Below are positions 1-7,877 of a stretch of 64,000 bases of DNA, piece after piece. The number at the start of each line of letters is the position of its first letter. The stretch's first letter is position 1. The notes below the pieces were generated by a model. The model was not told the DNA's origin. It made no database searches and saw only the letters and a list, made by a program, of their open reading frames with translations. Origin of the DNA: Lachnospiraceae bacterium (GTDB taxonomy: Bacteria; Bacillota; Clostridia; Lachnospirales; Lachnospiraceae); the NCBI GenBank assembly GCA_018384375.1, contig JAHAYJ010000082.1, positions 17,636-81,635 on the forward strand, written 5' to 3'. The position numbers and the translations under genes were made by a program.

Positions 1-742
1 ATTTGTCCAGAATATAGAAATCCTTTAGTCTGACGTAATCCTCTTCGTTGAAGAAACGTTCCTTCTGAACTCGGGTCATGTAGAGCAGATCAAGCTGCGG
101 CATGACATTTTCCAGCCTGATGACTTCCTCATAGGGAATATTCTTTTCCTTCAGCATATCAGTGATATAGTCAGGAATCATCAGCTCACGGGGAGAGATA
201 AAGATAAATTTGATTCCCTCGTAGCGGACCAGCGCATTAATGAGAGAGTGGACGGTACGTCCAAATTTCAGATCGCCGCAGAGGCCGATCGTGAAATGAT
301 CAAGCCGCCCCTTAAGAGAACGGATCGTCAAAAGATCTGTTAAGGTCTGTGTGGGGTGCTGATGTCCGCCGTCTCCTGCATTGATCACAGGAATGGAGGA
401 ACGGTCAGCTGCGACCATGGGTGCACCTTCCTTGGGATGACGCATGGCACAGATATCGGCAAAGCAGGAGATGACACGGATGGTGTCAGATACGCTCTCC
501 CCCTTTGCTGCGGAGGAAGAACCGGCGTCGGAAAATCCTATCACACTGCCGCCTAAATTTAGCATGGCAGCTTCAAAACTGAGTCTTGTCCGGGTGCTCG
601 GTTCATAGAAACAGGTTGCAAGCTTTTTCCCTTCACAGGCATGTGCATACTTGTCCGGGTGCTTTTCAATATCATTGGCAAGATCAAAAAGCTGATCCAG
701 TTCCTCTGTTGTAAAATCAAGAGGGCTCATAAGATGTCTCAT
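1..742 (-). CDS. pyrB: Aspartate carbamoyltransferase catalytic subunit (3' end outside window)
   Basis: Catalyses carbamoyl phosphate + aspartate to carbamoyl aspartate, the committed step of de novo pyrimidine synthesis, in the cytoplasm. The reverse-strand translation starts [10 protein letters not shown] and carries the carbamoyl-phosphate-binding motif [11 protein letters not shown] near residue 50, then [10 protein letters not shown], both diagnostic of the family. About 247 of the usual ~305 residues are visible; the C-terminus runs off the left edge. The ATG at 742 is chosen because TAAAGGAG lies about 8 nt upstream. An intrinsic terminator sits only ~32 nt before the start codon, with a candidate promoter just beyond it, so expression is probably attenuated. 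pyrI would be expected next but lies outside the window. Confidence 0.95.
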   Translation of the reverse strand, partial: MRHLMSPLDFTTEELDQLFDLANDIEKHPDKYAHACEGKKLATCFYEPSTRTRLSFEAAMLNLGGSVIGFSDAGSSSAAKGESVSDTIRVISCFADICAMRHPKEGAPMVAADRSSIPVINAGDGGHQHPTQTLTDLLTIRSLKGRLDHFTIGLCGDLKFGRTVHSLINALVRYEGIKFIFISPRELMIPDYITDMLKEKNIPYEEVIRLENVMPQLDLLYMTRVQKERFFNEEDYVRLKDFYILDK

Positions 743-773
743 ATTATTGACTCCTTTATTCATGTTTTTTTGC

Positions 774-806
774 CGTAAAAAATCGAAGAGAATGATCTCT
801 TCGATT
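774..806 (-). terminator. Intrinsic terminator/attenuator just upstream of pyrB
   Basis: On the minus strand a perfect 10-bp stem (AATCGAAGAG / CTCTTCGATT) with a 6-nt loop is followed by a run of six T. It lies after the nitroreductase gene and ends about 32 nt before the pyrB ATG, too close to leave room for a full promoter in between. Confidence 0.85.
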
Positions 807-815
807 TTACAAGTA

Positions 816-844
816 ATATTATTGGAACGATAATAAATCCTCAA
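816..844 (-). promoter_or_regulatory. Candidate sigma-A promoter for pyrB leader
   Basis: Minus strand: TTGAGG, a 17-nt spacer, then TAATAT, overlapping the last codons of the nitroreductase gene. The predicted start (about 809) would place the terminator hairpin within the first few transcribed bases. Both hexamers match consensus at only four of six positions, so this is a candidate only. Confidence 0.35.
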
Positions 845-1358
845 CAGGCTTTCTTCTGGGGGCAACGGGCTCTTCATCGGGATAACCGATAGGAATAAGA
901 GCAACAATTTCTCTTTCTTCGGGAATGTTTAATAGAGAAGCAGCCTTTGCTTCATCAAAAATTCCCATGATGACACTTCCGATTCCCTGTTCATAAGCGG
1001 CAAGACAAAAAGTCTGAGCGGCAACCCCTGCATCAAACATCTGCCAGGAGCCTTCCTTCGCTGTGGAGAAGGAACCGTCACGTTCAAAACCGCTTCTTCC
1101 TTTGATATATGTGACTACGATCAACATGGGAGCCTGCATTATGATCTCACCGTTTTTGGGATAGGCGGAAGTACATTCAGCAGCAAGCTTATCCTTTAAC
1201 TCACCGGTAACAGCAATATAACGTGTAATCTGTGTATGTTTCCAGCTGGGTGCATAGGATGCCGTTTCGATAATTTCTGAAAGCAGTTCACGGTCGATAG
1301 GCTGCTCTTTGAATTTGCGGATACTTCTGCGACCCTTGATACAATCTTTTGCAGTCAT
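819..1358 (-). CDS. Nitroreductase-family FMN oxidoreductase
   Basis: A 179-residue protein of the NAD(P)H-dependent nitroreductase fold, an FMN-binding homodimeric family that reduces nitro compounds, quinones or flavins. Family marks are [11 protein letters not shown] at the N-terminus (phosphate-binding RRSxRxF), [13 protein letters not shown], and the C-terminal [13 protein letters not shown] with a basic PRRKP tail. The ATG at 1358 is preferred over the GTG at 1364 because AGGAG lies 7 nt before it and only 1 nt before the GTG. It is codirectional with pyrB but separated by a terminator. The substrate cannot be told from sequence. Confidence 0.88.
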   Translation of the reverse strand: MTAKDCIKGRRSIRKFKEQPIDRELLSEIIETASYAPSWKHTQITRYIAVTGELKDKLAAECTSAYPKNGEIIMQAPMLIVVTYIKGRSGFERDGSFSTAKEGSWQMFDAGVAAQTFCLAAYEQGIGSVIMGIFDEAKAASLLNIPEEREIVALIPIGYPDEEPVAPRRKPVEDLLSFQ

Positions 1359-1450
1359 AAGCACACTCCTTTTGATGAATTATTTTATCAGTATCATAAC
1401 ATATCGGCGGATTTCTTTCAACATTCGGAAAATAGATTCGGAAAATAGAT

Positions 1451-1478
1451 TTGAAAAATTACTTATAAATGGTATACT
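1451..1478 (+). promoter_or_regulatory. Sigma-A promoter for the PH-domain gene
   Basis: TTGAAA and TATACT separated by 16 nt, about 28 nt before the PH-domain start codon and in the gap between divergent genes. Confidence 0.6.
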
Positions 1479-1505
1479 ATACCTAAATTGAAAAGGAGAG
1501 CGGCT

Positions 1506-1892
1506 ATGGCAACAGAATTTGTAGAAAGAAAAAGATGGGTTTTCCTCGGATTACCCTTTACCTTTACCAAATATACGATCAAGGAAAACGTGATCACCAT
1601 CAACAGCGGACTGATCAATAAGACGGAAAATGACTGTTACATGTATAAGGTACAGGATGTGGAACTGACAACCTCTCTGATGGAGCGCATGTTCGGTCTG
1701 GGAACAGTAGTATGCTTTACCGGTGATACCACACATTCCAAGCTGGTATTGACACATATTAAGAATGCCAGGGAGGTTAAAAATTTTATCCTGGAATATT
1801 CCGAGCAGGCAAGAATGAAGAGACGTACTTTAAATACACTTGACATTGGTGCAGGAGCGATTGACCTTGATGGAGATGGTATGCCCGATTAA
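1506..1892 (+). CDS. Bacterial PH-domain (bPH2/YdbT-like) protein
   Basis: A 128-residue soluble protein. The core (about residues 10-100: a KYTIKENVITINSGLINK strand region, YKVQDVELTTSLMERMFGLGTV, then LVLTHIKNAREVKNFILE) has the pattern of the bacterial pleckstrin-homology domain family PF03703, in which a first strand block is followed by an (x)Q-D-(V/I) turn and a C-terminal helix. Unlike typical YdbS/YdbT proteins it has no membrane segment. The last residues read IDLDGDGMPD, which resembles an acidic calcium-binding loop. ATG at 1506 follows AAAGGAG. It has its own promoter and is monocistronic. Function unknown. Confidence 0.7.
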   Translation: MATEFVERKRWVFLGLPFTFTKYTIKENVITINSGLINKTENDCYMYKVQDVELTTSLMERMFGLGTVVCFTGDTTHSKLVLTHIKNAREVKNFILEYSEQARMKRRTLNTLDIGAGAIDLDGDGMPD

Positions 1893-1920
1893 GGGAAGGC
1901 AGCGTATAGCTCAAGGATAG

Positions 1921-1945
1921 AAAGAGTCCGTTTACGGACTCTTTT
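1921..1945. terminator. Bidirectional terminator between convergent genes
   Basis: Perfect 9-bp stem AAGAGTCCG / CGGACTCTT with a TTTA loop, T-rich on both sides. The TAA stop of the minus-strand gene lies in the loop, so the hairpin is partly coding. Confidence 0.8.
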
Positions 1946-2336
1946 CTTGAGTGAGAAGCTTTTCAAACAGGAGTCCTGCCAGGAACCAGTTGGGAAAGTA
2001 GTCGAGTCTTACCACTTTACGGATATGCCAGCGGGAGCGCTCGTAGTTCCAGGGACAGAGCTTGTGTCCCATGAGAAAATGTCCGCTGAGATACTCAACG
2101 ACAAAGATGCATACCGCGTAAATGCTGCCTCTTAAGTAAAAGGGCTTATTTTTCAGGAAACGAAATAAAGGGGATATCACACAGGCACTGCCATAGATGG
2201 GAAACATCCACAGGGAGGTTTGCCCGATAAGGCGCATATCCCGCTTTTGCAGGCAGTGGAGAGCAGTAAAAATAATTTCCATGCACCATCCGATCAGCCC
2301 GCATTTACAAAAATTTTTAAACAGTGTTTTCATCAT
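1932..2336 (-). CDS. CmpB-like (putative ABC transporter type IV) membrane protein
   Basis: About 134 residues with three or four hydrophobic segments. The blocks GLIGWCMEIIFTA, GQTSLWMFPIYGSA, VEYLSGHFLMGHKLCPWNY and the C-terminal LDYFPNWFLAGLLFEKL are characteristic of the PF06541 family, common in Clostridia, whose role is unproven despite its name. The start is uncertain: ATG codons at 2336 and 2333 and a TTG at 2372 are possible and none has a convincing ribosome site. Its stop codon is inside the shared terminator. It is divergent from the folate operon. Confidence 0.72.
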   Translation of the reverse strand: MMKTLFKNFCKCGLIGWCMEIIFTALHCLQKRDMRLIGQTSLWMFPIYGSACVISPLFRFLKNKPFYLRGSIYAVCIFVVEYLSGHFLMGHKLCPWNYERSRWHIRKVVRLDYFPNWFLAGLLFEKLLTQEKSP

Positions 2337-2428
2337 AATAGTATTGTGCCCGCATGCAACAGAAATATGCAATGAGAGAAGGCGTATTTTGCATGGGAAG
2401 CCAGAGTAACGGGAGGAAGAATGAGAAA

Positions 2429-3769
2429 ATGACGGATCAGGAAGTCCTTGATTATATAGAAGAACTAAAAAAATACGGCAGTGTTCCGGGCCTTAAGAAT
2501 ATCGAAAATCTTTGTGAAAAGCTTGAAAATCCGCAGGATGCCCTTTCTTTTGTCCACATTGCGGGGACCAACGGCAAAGGCTCCACGCTTGCCTTTCTCT
2601 CAGAAATTTTACAGGAGTCCGGCTACCGTGTGGGAAGATATATTTCGCCGACGATCTTTGAATACAGGGAGCGGATTCAGGTCAATAAAAAACCTGTCAG
2701 TAAAAAGGAACTTTGTCGTTTGATGGGCCGGATGAAGGAAATTTGTGAGGAACTTATCAGGGAGGGGAAACCCCACCCTACAGCCTTTGAGATTGAAACG
2801 GCGATGGCATTTCAATATTTTAAAGAGAGACAGTGCGATATTGTGGTGCTGGAAACCGGGCTGGGAGGGCTTCTGGATGCTACCAATATCATTCAGAATA
2901 CGCTTGTGGCTGTTTTTACTTCCATCAGCCTGGATCATATGGGGATACTGGGAGATACACTGAAGCAGATTGCTGAAAACAAAGCAGGAATCATGAAGCC
3001 CGGGGCAGTAGCGGTTGCCCTTAAGGGTGAGGATGAGGTTATGGAAGTGCTTTCCAGGCGAGCTGCGTCCCTGGAAATTCCGTTTCTGATTGCCGATCCG
3101 GATGAGGCAGATGAAGTAAAAAGCAGTCTGGAAAAGCAGAGCTTTTGTTATGGAACCTATCGTAACCTTATGATCACCATGGCAGGCAGGTATCAGATTG
3201 ACAATGCTATTCTTGCGGTAAAAACTGTGGAAGCTCTTGAAAGAGCAGGGCTTCCGGTCAAGGAAAGGGCAATTTATAAGGGCCTTGAGAAAGCAAGCTG
3301 GCCGGGAAGATTTCAGGTGCTTGCCAGAAAGCCGTACTTCCTTGCGGACGGAGCTCACAACAGAGACGGGGCAAAAAGGCTGGCACAGTCCATACGTTTT
3401 TATTTTACAAACAGAAAGATTCTATATATAATAGGAATACTGAGAGACAAGGAGCAGGATGAGATCCTGAAAGTCACCTGTCCGCTGGCCCAGCAGATTC
3501 TTACTGTGCCGACCCCGGGAGAGAGGGGCTTATCTTCCTATGAGCTTGCCTTAAAGGCAAGGGAATATCATCGGAATGTGACGGCTGTTGACAGTGTGGA
3601 GGAGGCAGTGGAACTGGCTTATCTTCTGGCAGATCAGAATACCGTCATTATCGCCTTCGGCTCCTTATCCTACCTCGGCAAACTGATGAAGCTTGTGGAG
3701 CATTATTCAGATAAAAAGCAAAGAAAAGACATCGGGAGAGATGCACATGGTAAACAAAGAGAAAATTGA
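2429..3769 (+). CDS. folC: Folylpolyglutamate / dihydrofolate synthase
   Basis: Adds glutamate to dihydropteroate and/or folates in an ATP-dependent ligase reaction, trapping folates in the cell. The 446-residue length is normal. The P-loop [11 protein letters not shown] is at about residues 43-53, the Mur-ligase-like [14 protein letters not shown] follows, and the C-terminal domain carries [14 protein letters not shown]. The ATG at 2429 fits the family N-terminus ([13 protein letters not shown]); GGAGG lies 12 nt upstream, rather far, and an in-frame ATG at 2393 is the alternative. First gene of the folate operon; its end overlaps folE. Confidence 0.95.
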   Translation: MTDQEVLDYIEELKKYGSVPGLKNIENLCEKLENPQDALSFVHIAGTNGKGSTLAFLSEILQESGYRVGRYISPTIFEYRERIQVNKKPVSKKELCRLMGRMKEICEELIREGKPHPTAFEIETAMAFQYFKERQCDIVVLETGLGGLLDATNIIQNTLVAVFTSISLDHMGILGDTLKQIAENKAGIMKPGAVAVALKGEDEVMEVLSRRAASLEIPFLIADPDEADEVKSSLEKQSFCYGTYRNLMITMAGRYQIDNAILAVKTVEALERAGLPVKERAIYKGLEKASWPGRFQVLARKPYFLADGAHNRDGAKRLAQSIRFYFTNRKILYIIGILRDKEQDEILKVTCPLAQQILTVPTPGERGLSSYELALKAREYHRNVTAVDSVEEAVELAYLLADQNTVIIAFGSLSYLGKLMKLVEHYSDKKQRKDIGRDAHGKQREN

Positions 3770-4301
3770 AGAGGCAGTCAGACTTCTTCTGGAAGGGATC
3801 GGAGAGGACTGCAGCCGGGAAGGGCTTAAGGAAACGCCGGGCAGAGTGGCACGCATGTATGAGGAGTTGTTTGCGGGAATGGACGCATCGGCTGATGAAC
3901 ATTTATGTCGAACCTTTACTGCCCAGAACAATGAGATGATATTGGAGAAGGACATTACCTTTTATTCCACCTGTGAGCATCATCTGATGCCGTTTTACGG
4001 GAAGGTGCATATTGCCTATGTCCCTGACGGAAAGGTAGTGGGAATCAGTAAGCTTGCAAGAACGGTTGAGGTATATGCCAGAAGGCTTCAGATTCAGGAG
4101 AAAATGACAGCGCAGATTGCGGACGCCATTATGGAAGCGCTAAATCCTAAAGGGGTTATGGTTATGGTACAGGCAGAGCACATGTGTATGACCATGCGGG
4201 GGATTAAAAAACCCGGAAGCCAGACCGTAACTGTGGTATCCAGAGGAGTGTTTGAAAAGGATGAAAACCTAAAGAATACCTTCCTGAAATTGGTTAAGTA
4301 G
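3747..4301 (+). CDS. folE: GTP cyclohydrolase I
   Basis: Converts GTP to 7,8-dihydroneopterin triphosphate, the first step of folate synthesis. The 184 residues include [10 protein letters not shown] (Cys76, His78-79) and EHMCMTMRG (Cys147), the zinc-binding and catalytic positions of the type I enzyme. It starts inside the last codons of folC (23-nt overlap), so translation is probably coupled. The ATG at 3747 has GGGAG 8 nt upstream, a better spacing than the ATG at 3741. Confidence 0.96.
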   Translation: MVNKEKIEEAVRLLLEGIGEDCSREGLKETPGRVARMYEELFAGMDASADEHLCRTFTAQNNEMILEKDITFYSTCEHHLMPFYGKVHIAYVPDGKVVGISKLARTVEVYARRLQIQEKMTAQIADAIMEALNPKGVMVMVQAEHMCMTMRGIKKPGSQTVTVVSRGVFEKDENLKNTFLKLVK

Positions 4302-4312
4302 AGGAGAGGCAA

Positions 4313-4795
4313 ATGGAGCGTGTAAACAGGATATTAGTGCATCCTATGTATCGGGAATATCTTGCGAGAAATGAAAGGGCAGAGGCGTCACGTCGCTTCT
4401 GCCATCATCATATGGGGCATTTTTTGGATGTAGCCAGAATTGCAGTAATTCTGAACATGAAGGAGGATTACGGCATTGGAAAGGAGCAGATCTATGCGGC
4501 AGCCCTTTTGCATGATATTGGAAGATGGATGCAGTATGAGGACGGCACACCGCATGAAAAGGCAAGTGTAATGCTGGCACCGGAAATTCTTAAGTCCTGT
4601 GATTTTACAGAAGAGGAATGCGTGGAGGTCCTTCGGGCGATTGAAAACCACAGAAATGAGTGGATCAGGGAAGAGAAATCGTTATCCGGTCTTTTATACC
4701 GGGCAGATAAGCTGAGCCGTCCCTGTTATGCCTGCAAAATGGAAAAAGAATGCAATTGGAAACAGAAAAATAAGAACAGAGAGCTTCTTTGGTAG
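4313..4795 (+). CDS. HD-domain hydrolase encoded in the folate operon
   Basis: A 160-residue HD-superfamily protein: His36 in HHHMGHFLDVAR, the HD pair in AALLHDIGRW (about residues 67-68) and a conserved DKLSR near residue 133, matching the metal-binding layout of HD phosphohydrolases. The C-terminus has three cysteines in CYACKMEKECNW, which may bind metal. It lies 11 nt after folE and 15 nt before folP, so it is surely co-transcribed with them. No Nudix dihydroneopterin-triphosphate pyrophosphohydrolase is present in the operon, so this protein is a candidate for the dephosphorylation step between FolE and FolB. That role is inferred from position only. Confidence 0.8.
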   Translation: MERVNRILVHPMYREYLARNERAEASRRFCHHHMGHFLDVARIAVILNMKEDYGIGKEQIYAAALLHDIGRWMQYEDGTPHEKASVMLAPEILKSCDFTEEECVEVLRAIENHRNEWIREEKSLSGLLYRADKLSRPCYACKMEKECNWKQKNKNRELLW

Positions 4796-4810
4796 AAGGG
4801 GGAATTGGAA

Positions 4811-5629
4811 ATGCAGATTGGAAAAAGAAATTTTGATCTGGAAAGCCATACCTATATTATGGGAATCCTAAATGTGACACCGGATTCCTTTTCGGATGGC
4901 GGAAAGTATACCCATTTGGATCAGGCACTTTTCCATGTTGAGGAAATGCTGAAGGATGGGATGGATATTTTGGATATCGGTGGGGAATCCACCAGACCAG
5001 GCTATATACTGATTCCGGATGAAGAAGAAATAGAACGGGTAGTTCCTGTGATTGAGGCGGTTAAAAGCCGCTTTGATGTACCGATTTCGCTTGATACTTA
5101 TAAAAGTAAGGTCGCAAGAGCCGGGATCTGTGCGGGGGCTGATCTTATCAATGATATCTGGGGATTGAAATATGATGATCAGATGGCATCCGTGATCCGG
5201 AAGGCAGAGGTTCCCTGTGTACTGATGCACAATCGTAAGGAAGCAGTGTATGGCAATTTTGTGGAGGATGTTCTCAAGGATCTTAAGGAAACCATTGCCA
5301 TTGCGCATGAAGCAGGTATTGAGGATGAAAAGATCATTCTGGATCCGGGGATTGGCTTTGGCAAAACCTACGGACAGAATCTGGAAATGTTAAATCGGCT
5401 GGAGCTTTTGAGAAAGCTGGGGTATCCAGTGCTTCTTGGAACAAGCAGAAAGTCTGTCATCGGACTCACCCTTGATCTTCCCGCAGATGAGCGGGTGGAG
5501 GGGACAATTGTCACTACTGTGTTCGGCGTACAGAAGGGCTGCAGCATTGTCAGAGTTCATGATGTGAAGGAAAATGTGCGTGCGGTTAAGATGACGGAGG
5601 CAATACTGAGAAGTGGACAGGAGGCTTAG
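4811..5629 (+). CDS. folP: Dihydropteroate synthase
   Basis: Condenses 6-hydroxymethyl-dihydropterin pyrophosphate with p-aminobenzoate; the target of sulfonamides. In 272 residues it shows MGILNVTPDSFSDGG (residues 17-31), DIGGESTRPG, a DLINDIWG strand, DPGIGFGKT and the C-terminal RVHDVKEN, all hallmark TIM-barrel motifs. The ATG at 4811 is preferred over an upstream TTG because AAGGGGGA is properly spaced. It ends 1 nt before folBK. Confidence 0.97.
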   Translation: MQIGKRNFDLESHTYIMGILNVTPDSFSDGGKYTHLDQALFHVEEMLKDGMDILDIGGESTRPGYILIPDEEEIERVVPVIEAVKSRFDVPISLDTYKSKVARAGICAGADLINDIWGLKYDDQMASVIRKAEVPCVLMHNRKEAVYGNFVEDVLKDLKETIAIAHEAGIEDEKIILDPGIGFGKTYGQNLEMLNRLELLRKLGYPVLLGTSRKSVIGLTLDLPADERVEGTIVTTVFGVQKGCSIVRVHDVKENVRAVKMTEAILRSGQEA

Positions 5630-5630
5630 C

Positions 5631-6464
5631 ATGGACAGCATCAAAATAGAAGATTTGGAGGTTTATGCGGGACATGGTGTTTTCCCAGAGGAAACCAGTA
5701 ATGGACAGATGTTTCTGGTAAGCGCAGAACTGTATACGGATCTGCATCCGGCAGGAAAATCGGATGAATTGACACTTTCTACCCATTATGGAGAAGTGTG
5801 CCGGCTGATGAACAATTTTCTGAGGCAGAATACCTTTCAACTGATCGAGGCGGCAGCAGAGCAGCTTGCAAGGGAAGTTCTGCTGAAATTTCCCCTGATA
5901 CAAAAGCTTGTACTGGAACTAAAAAAGCCTCATGCACCTATTGGACTTCCCTTTTCCTGTGTGTCGGTGAAAATTGAGAGAGGCTGGAAGAAAGCATACC
6001 TTGGAATTGGCTCCAATATGGGAGATCGCAAGGCGTATATTGAGGAAGCACTAAAGCGTCTGAAGGCCAATGAGGAGATCAGAAAGATGCGCTGCTCTCA
6101 GCTGATTTGGACAAAACCCTACGGCGGAGTTGAGCAGGAGGATTTCCTGAACGGAGCGATTGAACTGGAAACTCTGTTGACACCGTATGAACTTCTGGAA
6201 TTTTTGCATGAGCTTGAGAGGAAAGCGGGGAGGGAGCGGAAAATTCACTGGGGTCCCAGGACACTGGATCTGGATATCCTTTTTTATGAGGATTTTGTTT
6301 CAGATGATCCGAAGCTTACCGTTCCGCATCCGGATATGGAAAACAGACTTTTTGTACTGGAACCGCTTTCTGAATTGTGCCCATATTATGTAAATCAGAT
6401 AAGCGGAAAAAGTGTAACCCGAATGCTGAGAAAACTACAGGAACAAGAGGATCGAGATGTATGA
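5631..6464 (+). CDS. folBK: Fused dihydroneopterin aldolase / HPPK
   Basis: A two-domain enzyme for consecutive folate steps. The N-terminal ~118 residues are dihydroneopterin aldolase (IEDLEVYAGHGVFPEE, then LELKKPHAPI). The C-terminal ~159 residues are 6-hydroxymethyl-7,8-dihydropterin pyrophosphokinase (AYLGIGSNMGDR, GPRTLDLDILFYED, VPHPDMENRLFVLEPL). Such folB-folK fusions are common in Clostridia. GGAGG lies just before the ATG at 5631, within the folP stop region. Its stop overlaps the next start in an ATGA arrangement. Confidence 0.96.
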   Translation: MDSIKIEDLEVYAGHGVFPEETSNGQMFLVSAELYTDLHPAGKSDELTLSTHYGEVCRLMNNFLRQNTFQLIEAAAEQLAREVLLKFPLIQKLVLELKKPHAPIGLPFSCVSVKIERGWKKAYLGIGSNMGDRKAYIEEALKRLKANEEIRKMRCSQLIWTKPYGGVEQEDFLNGAIELETLLTPYELLEFLHELERKAGRERKIHWGPRTLDLDILFYEDFVSDDPKLTVPHPDMENRLFVLEPLSELCPYYVNQISGKSVTRMLRKLQEQEDRDV

Positions 6465-6658
6465 AAAAGGAAAAGAAAAAACCGCAGGGAAGCTGTGAAC
6501 AGTGTAATAATTACGTCTATGATGACGATTATGAATGCTATACCTGTGAGATGGATCTTGATGAAGACGAGATGGCAAGATTCCTGGCTGATGAATACAG
6601 AGATTGCCCGTACTATCAGCCGGGAGATGAGTATCTGATCGTCAGAAAGCAGATGTAA
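6461..6658 (+). CDS. Small Cys-rich protein (DUF6472-like) ending the folate operon
   Basis: A 65-residue acidic protein starting with a lysine run. CEQCNNYVYDDDYECYTCEMDLDED contributes four cysteines in two CxxC-like pairs, and a fifth lies in RDCPYYQPGDEY, suggesting a small zinc-binding fold. The pattern resembles the clostridial DUF6472 family. The ATGA overlap with folBK implies translational coupling. No known function. Confidence 0.75.
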   Translation: MKKEKKKPQGSCEQCNNYVYDDDYECYTCEMDLDEDEMARFLADEYRDCPYYQPGDEYLIVRKQM

Positions 6659-6663
6659 TGAAT

Positions 6664-7701
6664 TTATTTGCTGCCCTGTGCAAGGGCAGCATCATAAGCA
6701 CTGGTAAAGGTGCTAACATTTACCGGTCCGTTCAGCGGAGTGTGATAAACGGGAACCTCCTCACCAAAAGCATTAAAGTATGCATAGGTGGAGGTGAGCT
6801 GGATGTTTTCATAATTTCCCTCTGCAATCACCTCCGGATTGCTGCCATCAAGGTTCATGCGCATGAGAGCAGGATCGGTGGAGGAATTGCGCTGATAATA
6901 GATGCATCCGGTTCCCACATTAAAGGTGTCTACCCTGTCGTTTGTGAGAATTTCAACCACATTCTGGGAAAGGGAATATCTGCACAGACGATAATTGGAA
7001 GAGACATCCATAAAATAGATATAGCCATCCTGGTAGGCAGGATACCAAAGATCCCCCTGATAGATAGTGGAGATGGTATCTGTTCTGGTATCAAGGGCAT
7101 AAAGATAATGGTCTTTTTCTGTACCGTTATAGTAAATAATGCCGTTATGACAGGCTGCTGGATTGATGATTTCCTCGGACACCAGAGAACTCTCTGACTT
7201 GTCCGTTTTTATTTTCCAGAACTTGGTGAAATCAGTATTGTTATAGCGCTGGTAGTAAAGATAGTCGCCTGCAAGCTGCATGGTCACTGCGGCATTGCGG
7301 TCAAGACATTTGGTATCCTTACCGTTTAATTTGGAACGGAATACGCCATAGGTACGAACAACGTAGCCAAGTCCCTTACCGCCGTCGGAACTGTCCAGAT
7401 AATAATACAGATAGTTACCGCCGACATTAATGGCACTGACCTTCGAATCGCCAAGTCTTACAACATCGGTCTCATCAGCGTTCATGGAATACAAACGACC
7501 TCCGTCATAGGCATTGGAAAAGTAAACCTTGCCGTCTGACTCTGCAAAAAGACCGCCGTTATTCAGATTCCCCGCCGTATTTCCTGTGACGGAAATATCG
7601 TTGGAAGGAATTCTTTCAGACAGGACGGAATAAACACTTGACGCAACAAGCAATAAAATTACGATCCCGGTAAACAGGATCGGTTTCCAGTTCTTCTTCA
7701 T
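6664..7701 (-). CDS. Membrane-anchored DUF5050 beta-propeller-like protein
   Basis: 345 residues with one N-terminal membrane segment (about residues 8-26, ILFTGIVILLLVASSVY), so the rest is outside the cell. The body is a series of repeats of the type DGKVYFSN-GGRLYSMN-DGSNPEVI, with many aromatic residues and Tyr-Tyr pairs. This is the six- to seven-bladed pattern of the DUF5050 family, usually annotated as surface proteins of unknown function. It converges on the folate operon with only 5 nt between stop codons and no clear terminator. AAGGAG lies upstream of the ATG at 7701. Confidence 0.8.
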   Translation of the reverse strand: MKKNWKPILFTGIVILLLVASSVYSVLSERIPSNDISVTGNTAGNLNNGGLFAESDGKVYFSNAYDGGRLYSMNADETDVVRLGDSKVSAINVGGNYLYYYLDSSDGGKGLGYVVRTYGVFRSKLNGKDTKCLDRNAAVTMQLAGDYLYYQRYNNTDFTKFWKIKTDKSESSLVSEEIINPAACHNGIIYYNGTEKDHYLYALDTRTDTISTIYQGDLWYPAYQDGYIYFMDVSSNYRLCRYSLSQNVVEILTNDRVDTFNVGTGCIYYQRNSSTDPALMRMNLDGSNPEVIAEGNYENIQLTSTYAYFNAFGEEVPVYHTPLNGPVNVSTFTSAYDAALAQGSK

Positions 7702-7800
7702 GGCAAAGGGGCTCCTTTAATTCCGGTTTTTACAAATTTTATTATAATGAACAGATTTTTTTTGTGCAACAGCATATTTGTAAAATGTGGATAAACTTCC

Positions 7801-7827
7801 TTGATTGGCAGATTTATTTGGTATAAA
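7801..7827 (+). promoter_or_regulatory. Candidate promoter for pheA
   Basis: TTGATT and TATAAA with a 15-nt spacer, about 50 nt before the pheA start codon and in the divergent gap after the DUF5050 gene. The short spacer lowers confidence. Confidence 0.4.
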
Positions 7828-7877
7828 ATGATATCGGTATGCGTATGGCAAAAAGAAAAACAAGGGAAGGGCAAAAG

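Noticed and set aside
1..742. Open frame at 356-556 on the plus strand
   Set aside because: Antisense to pyrB, which has full family motifs on the minus strand.
2337..2428. Tetrahydrofolate riboswitch before the folate operon
   Set aside because: Only ~90 nt are available between the divergent genes and no conserved riboswitch core could be recognised.
6669..6691. Hairpin GCTGCCC-TGTGCAA-GGGCAGC at the end of the DUF5050 gene as terminator
   Set aside because: No T run on either strand and it lies in coding sequence (AALAQGSK); a terminator is expected here but this one is not convincing.
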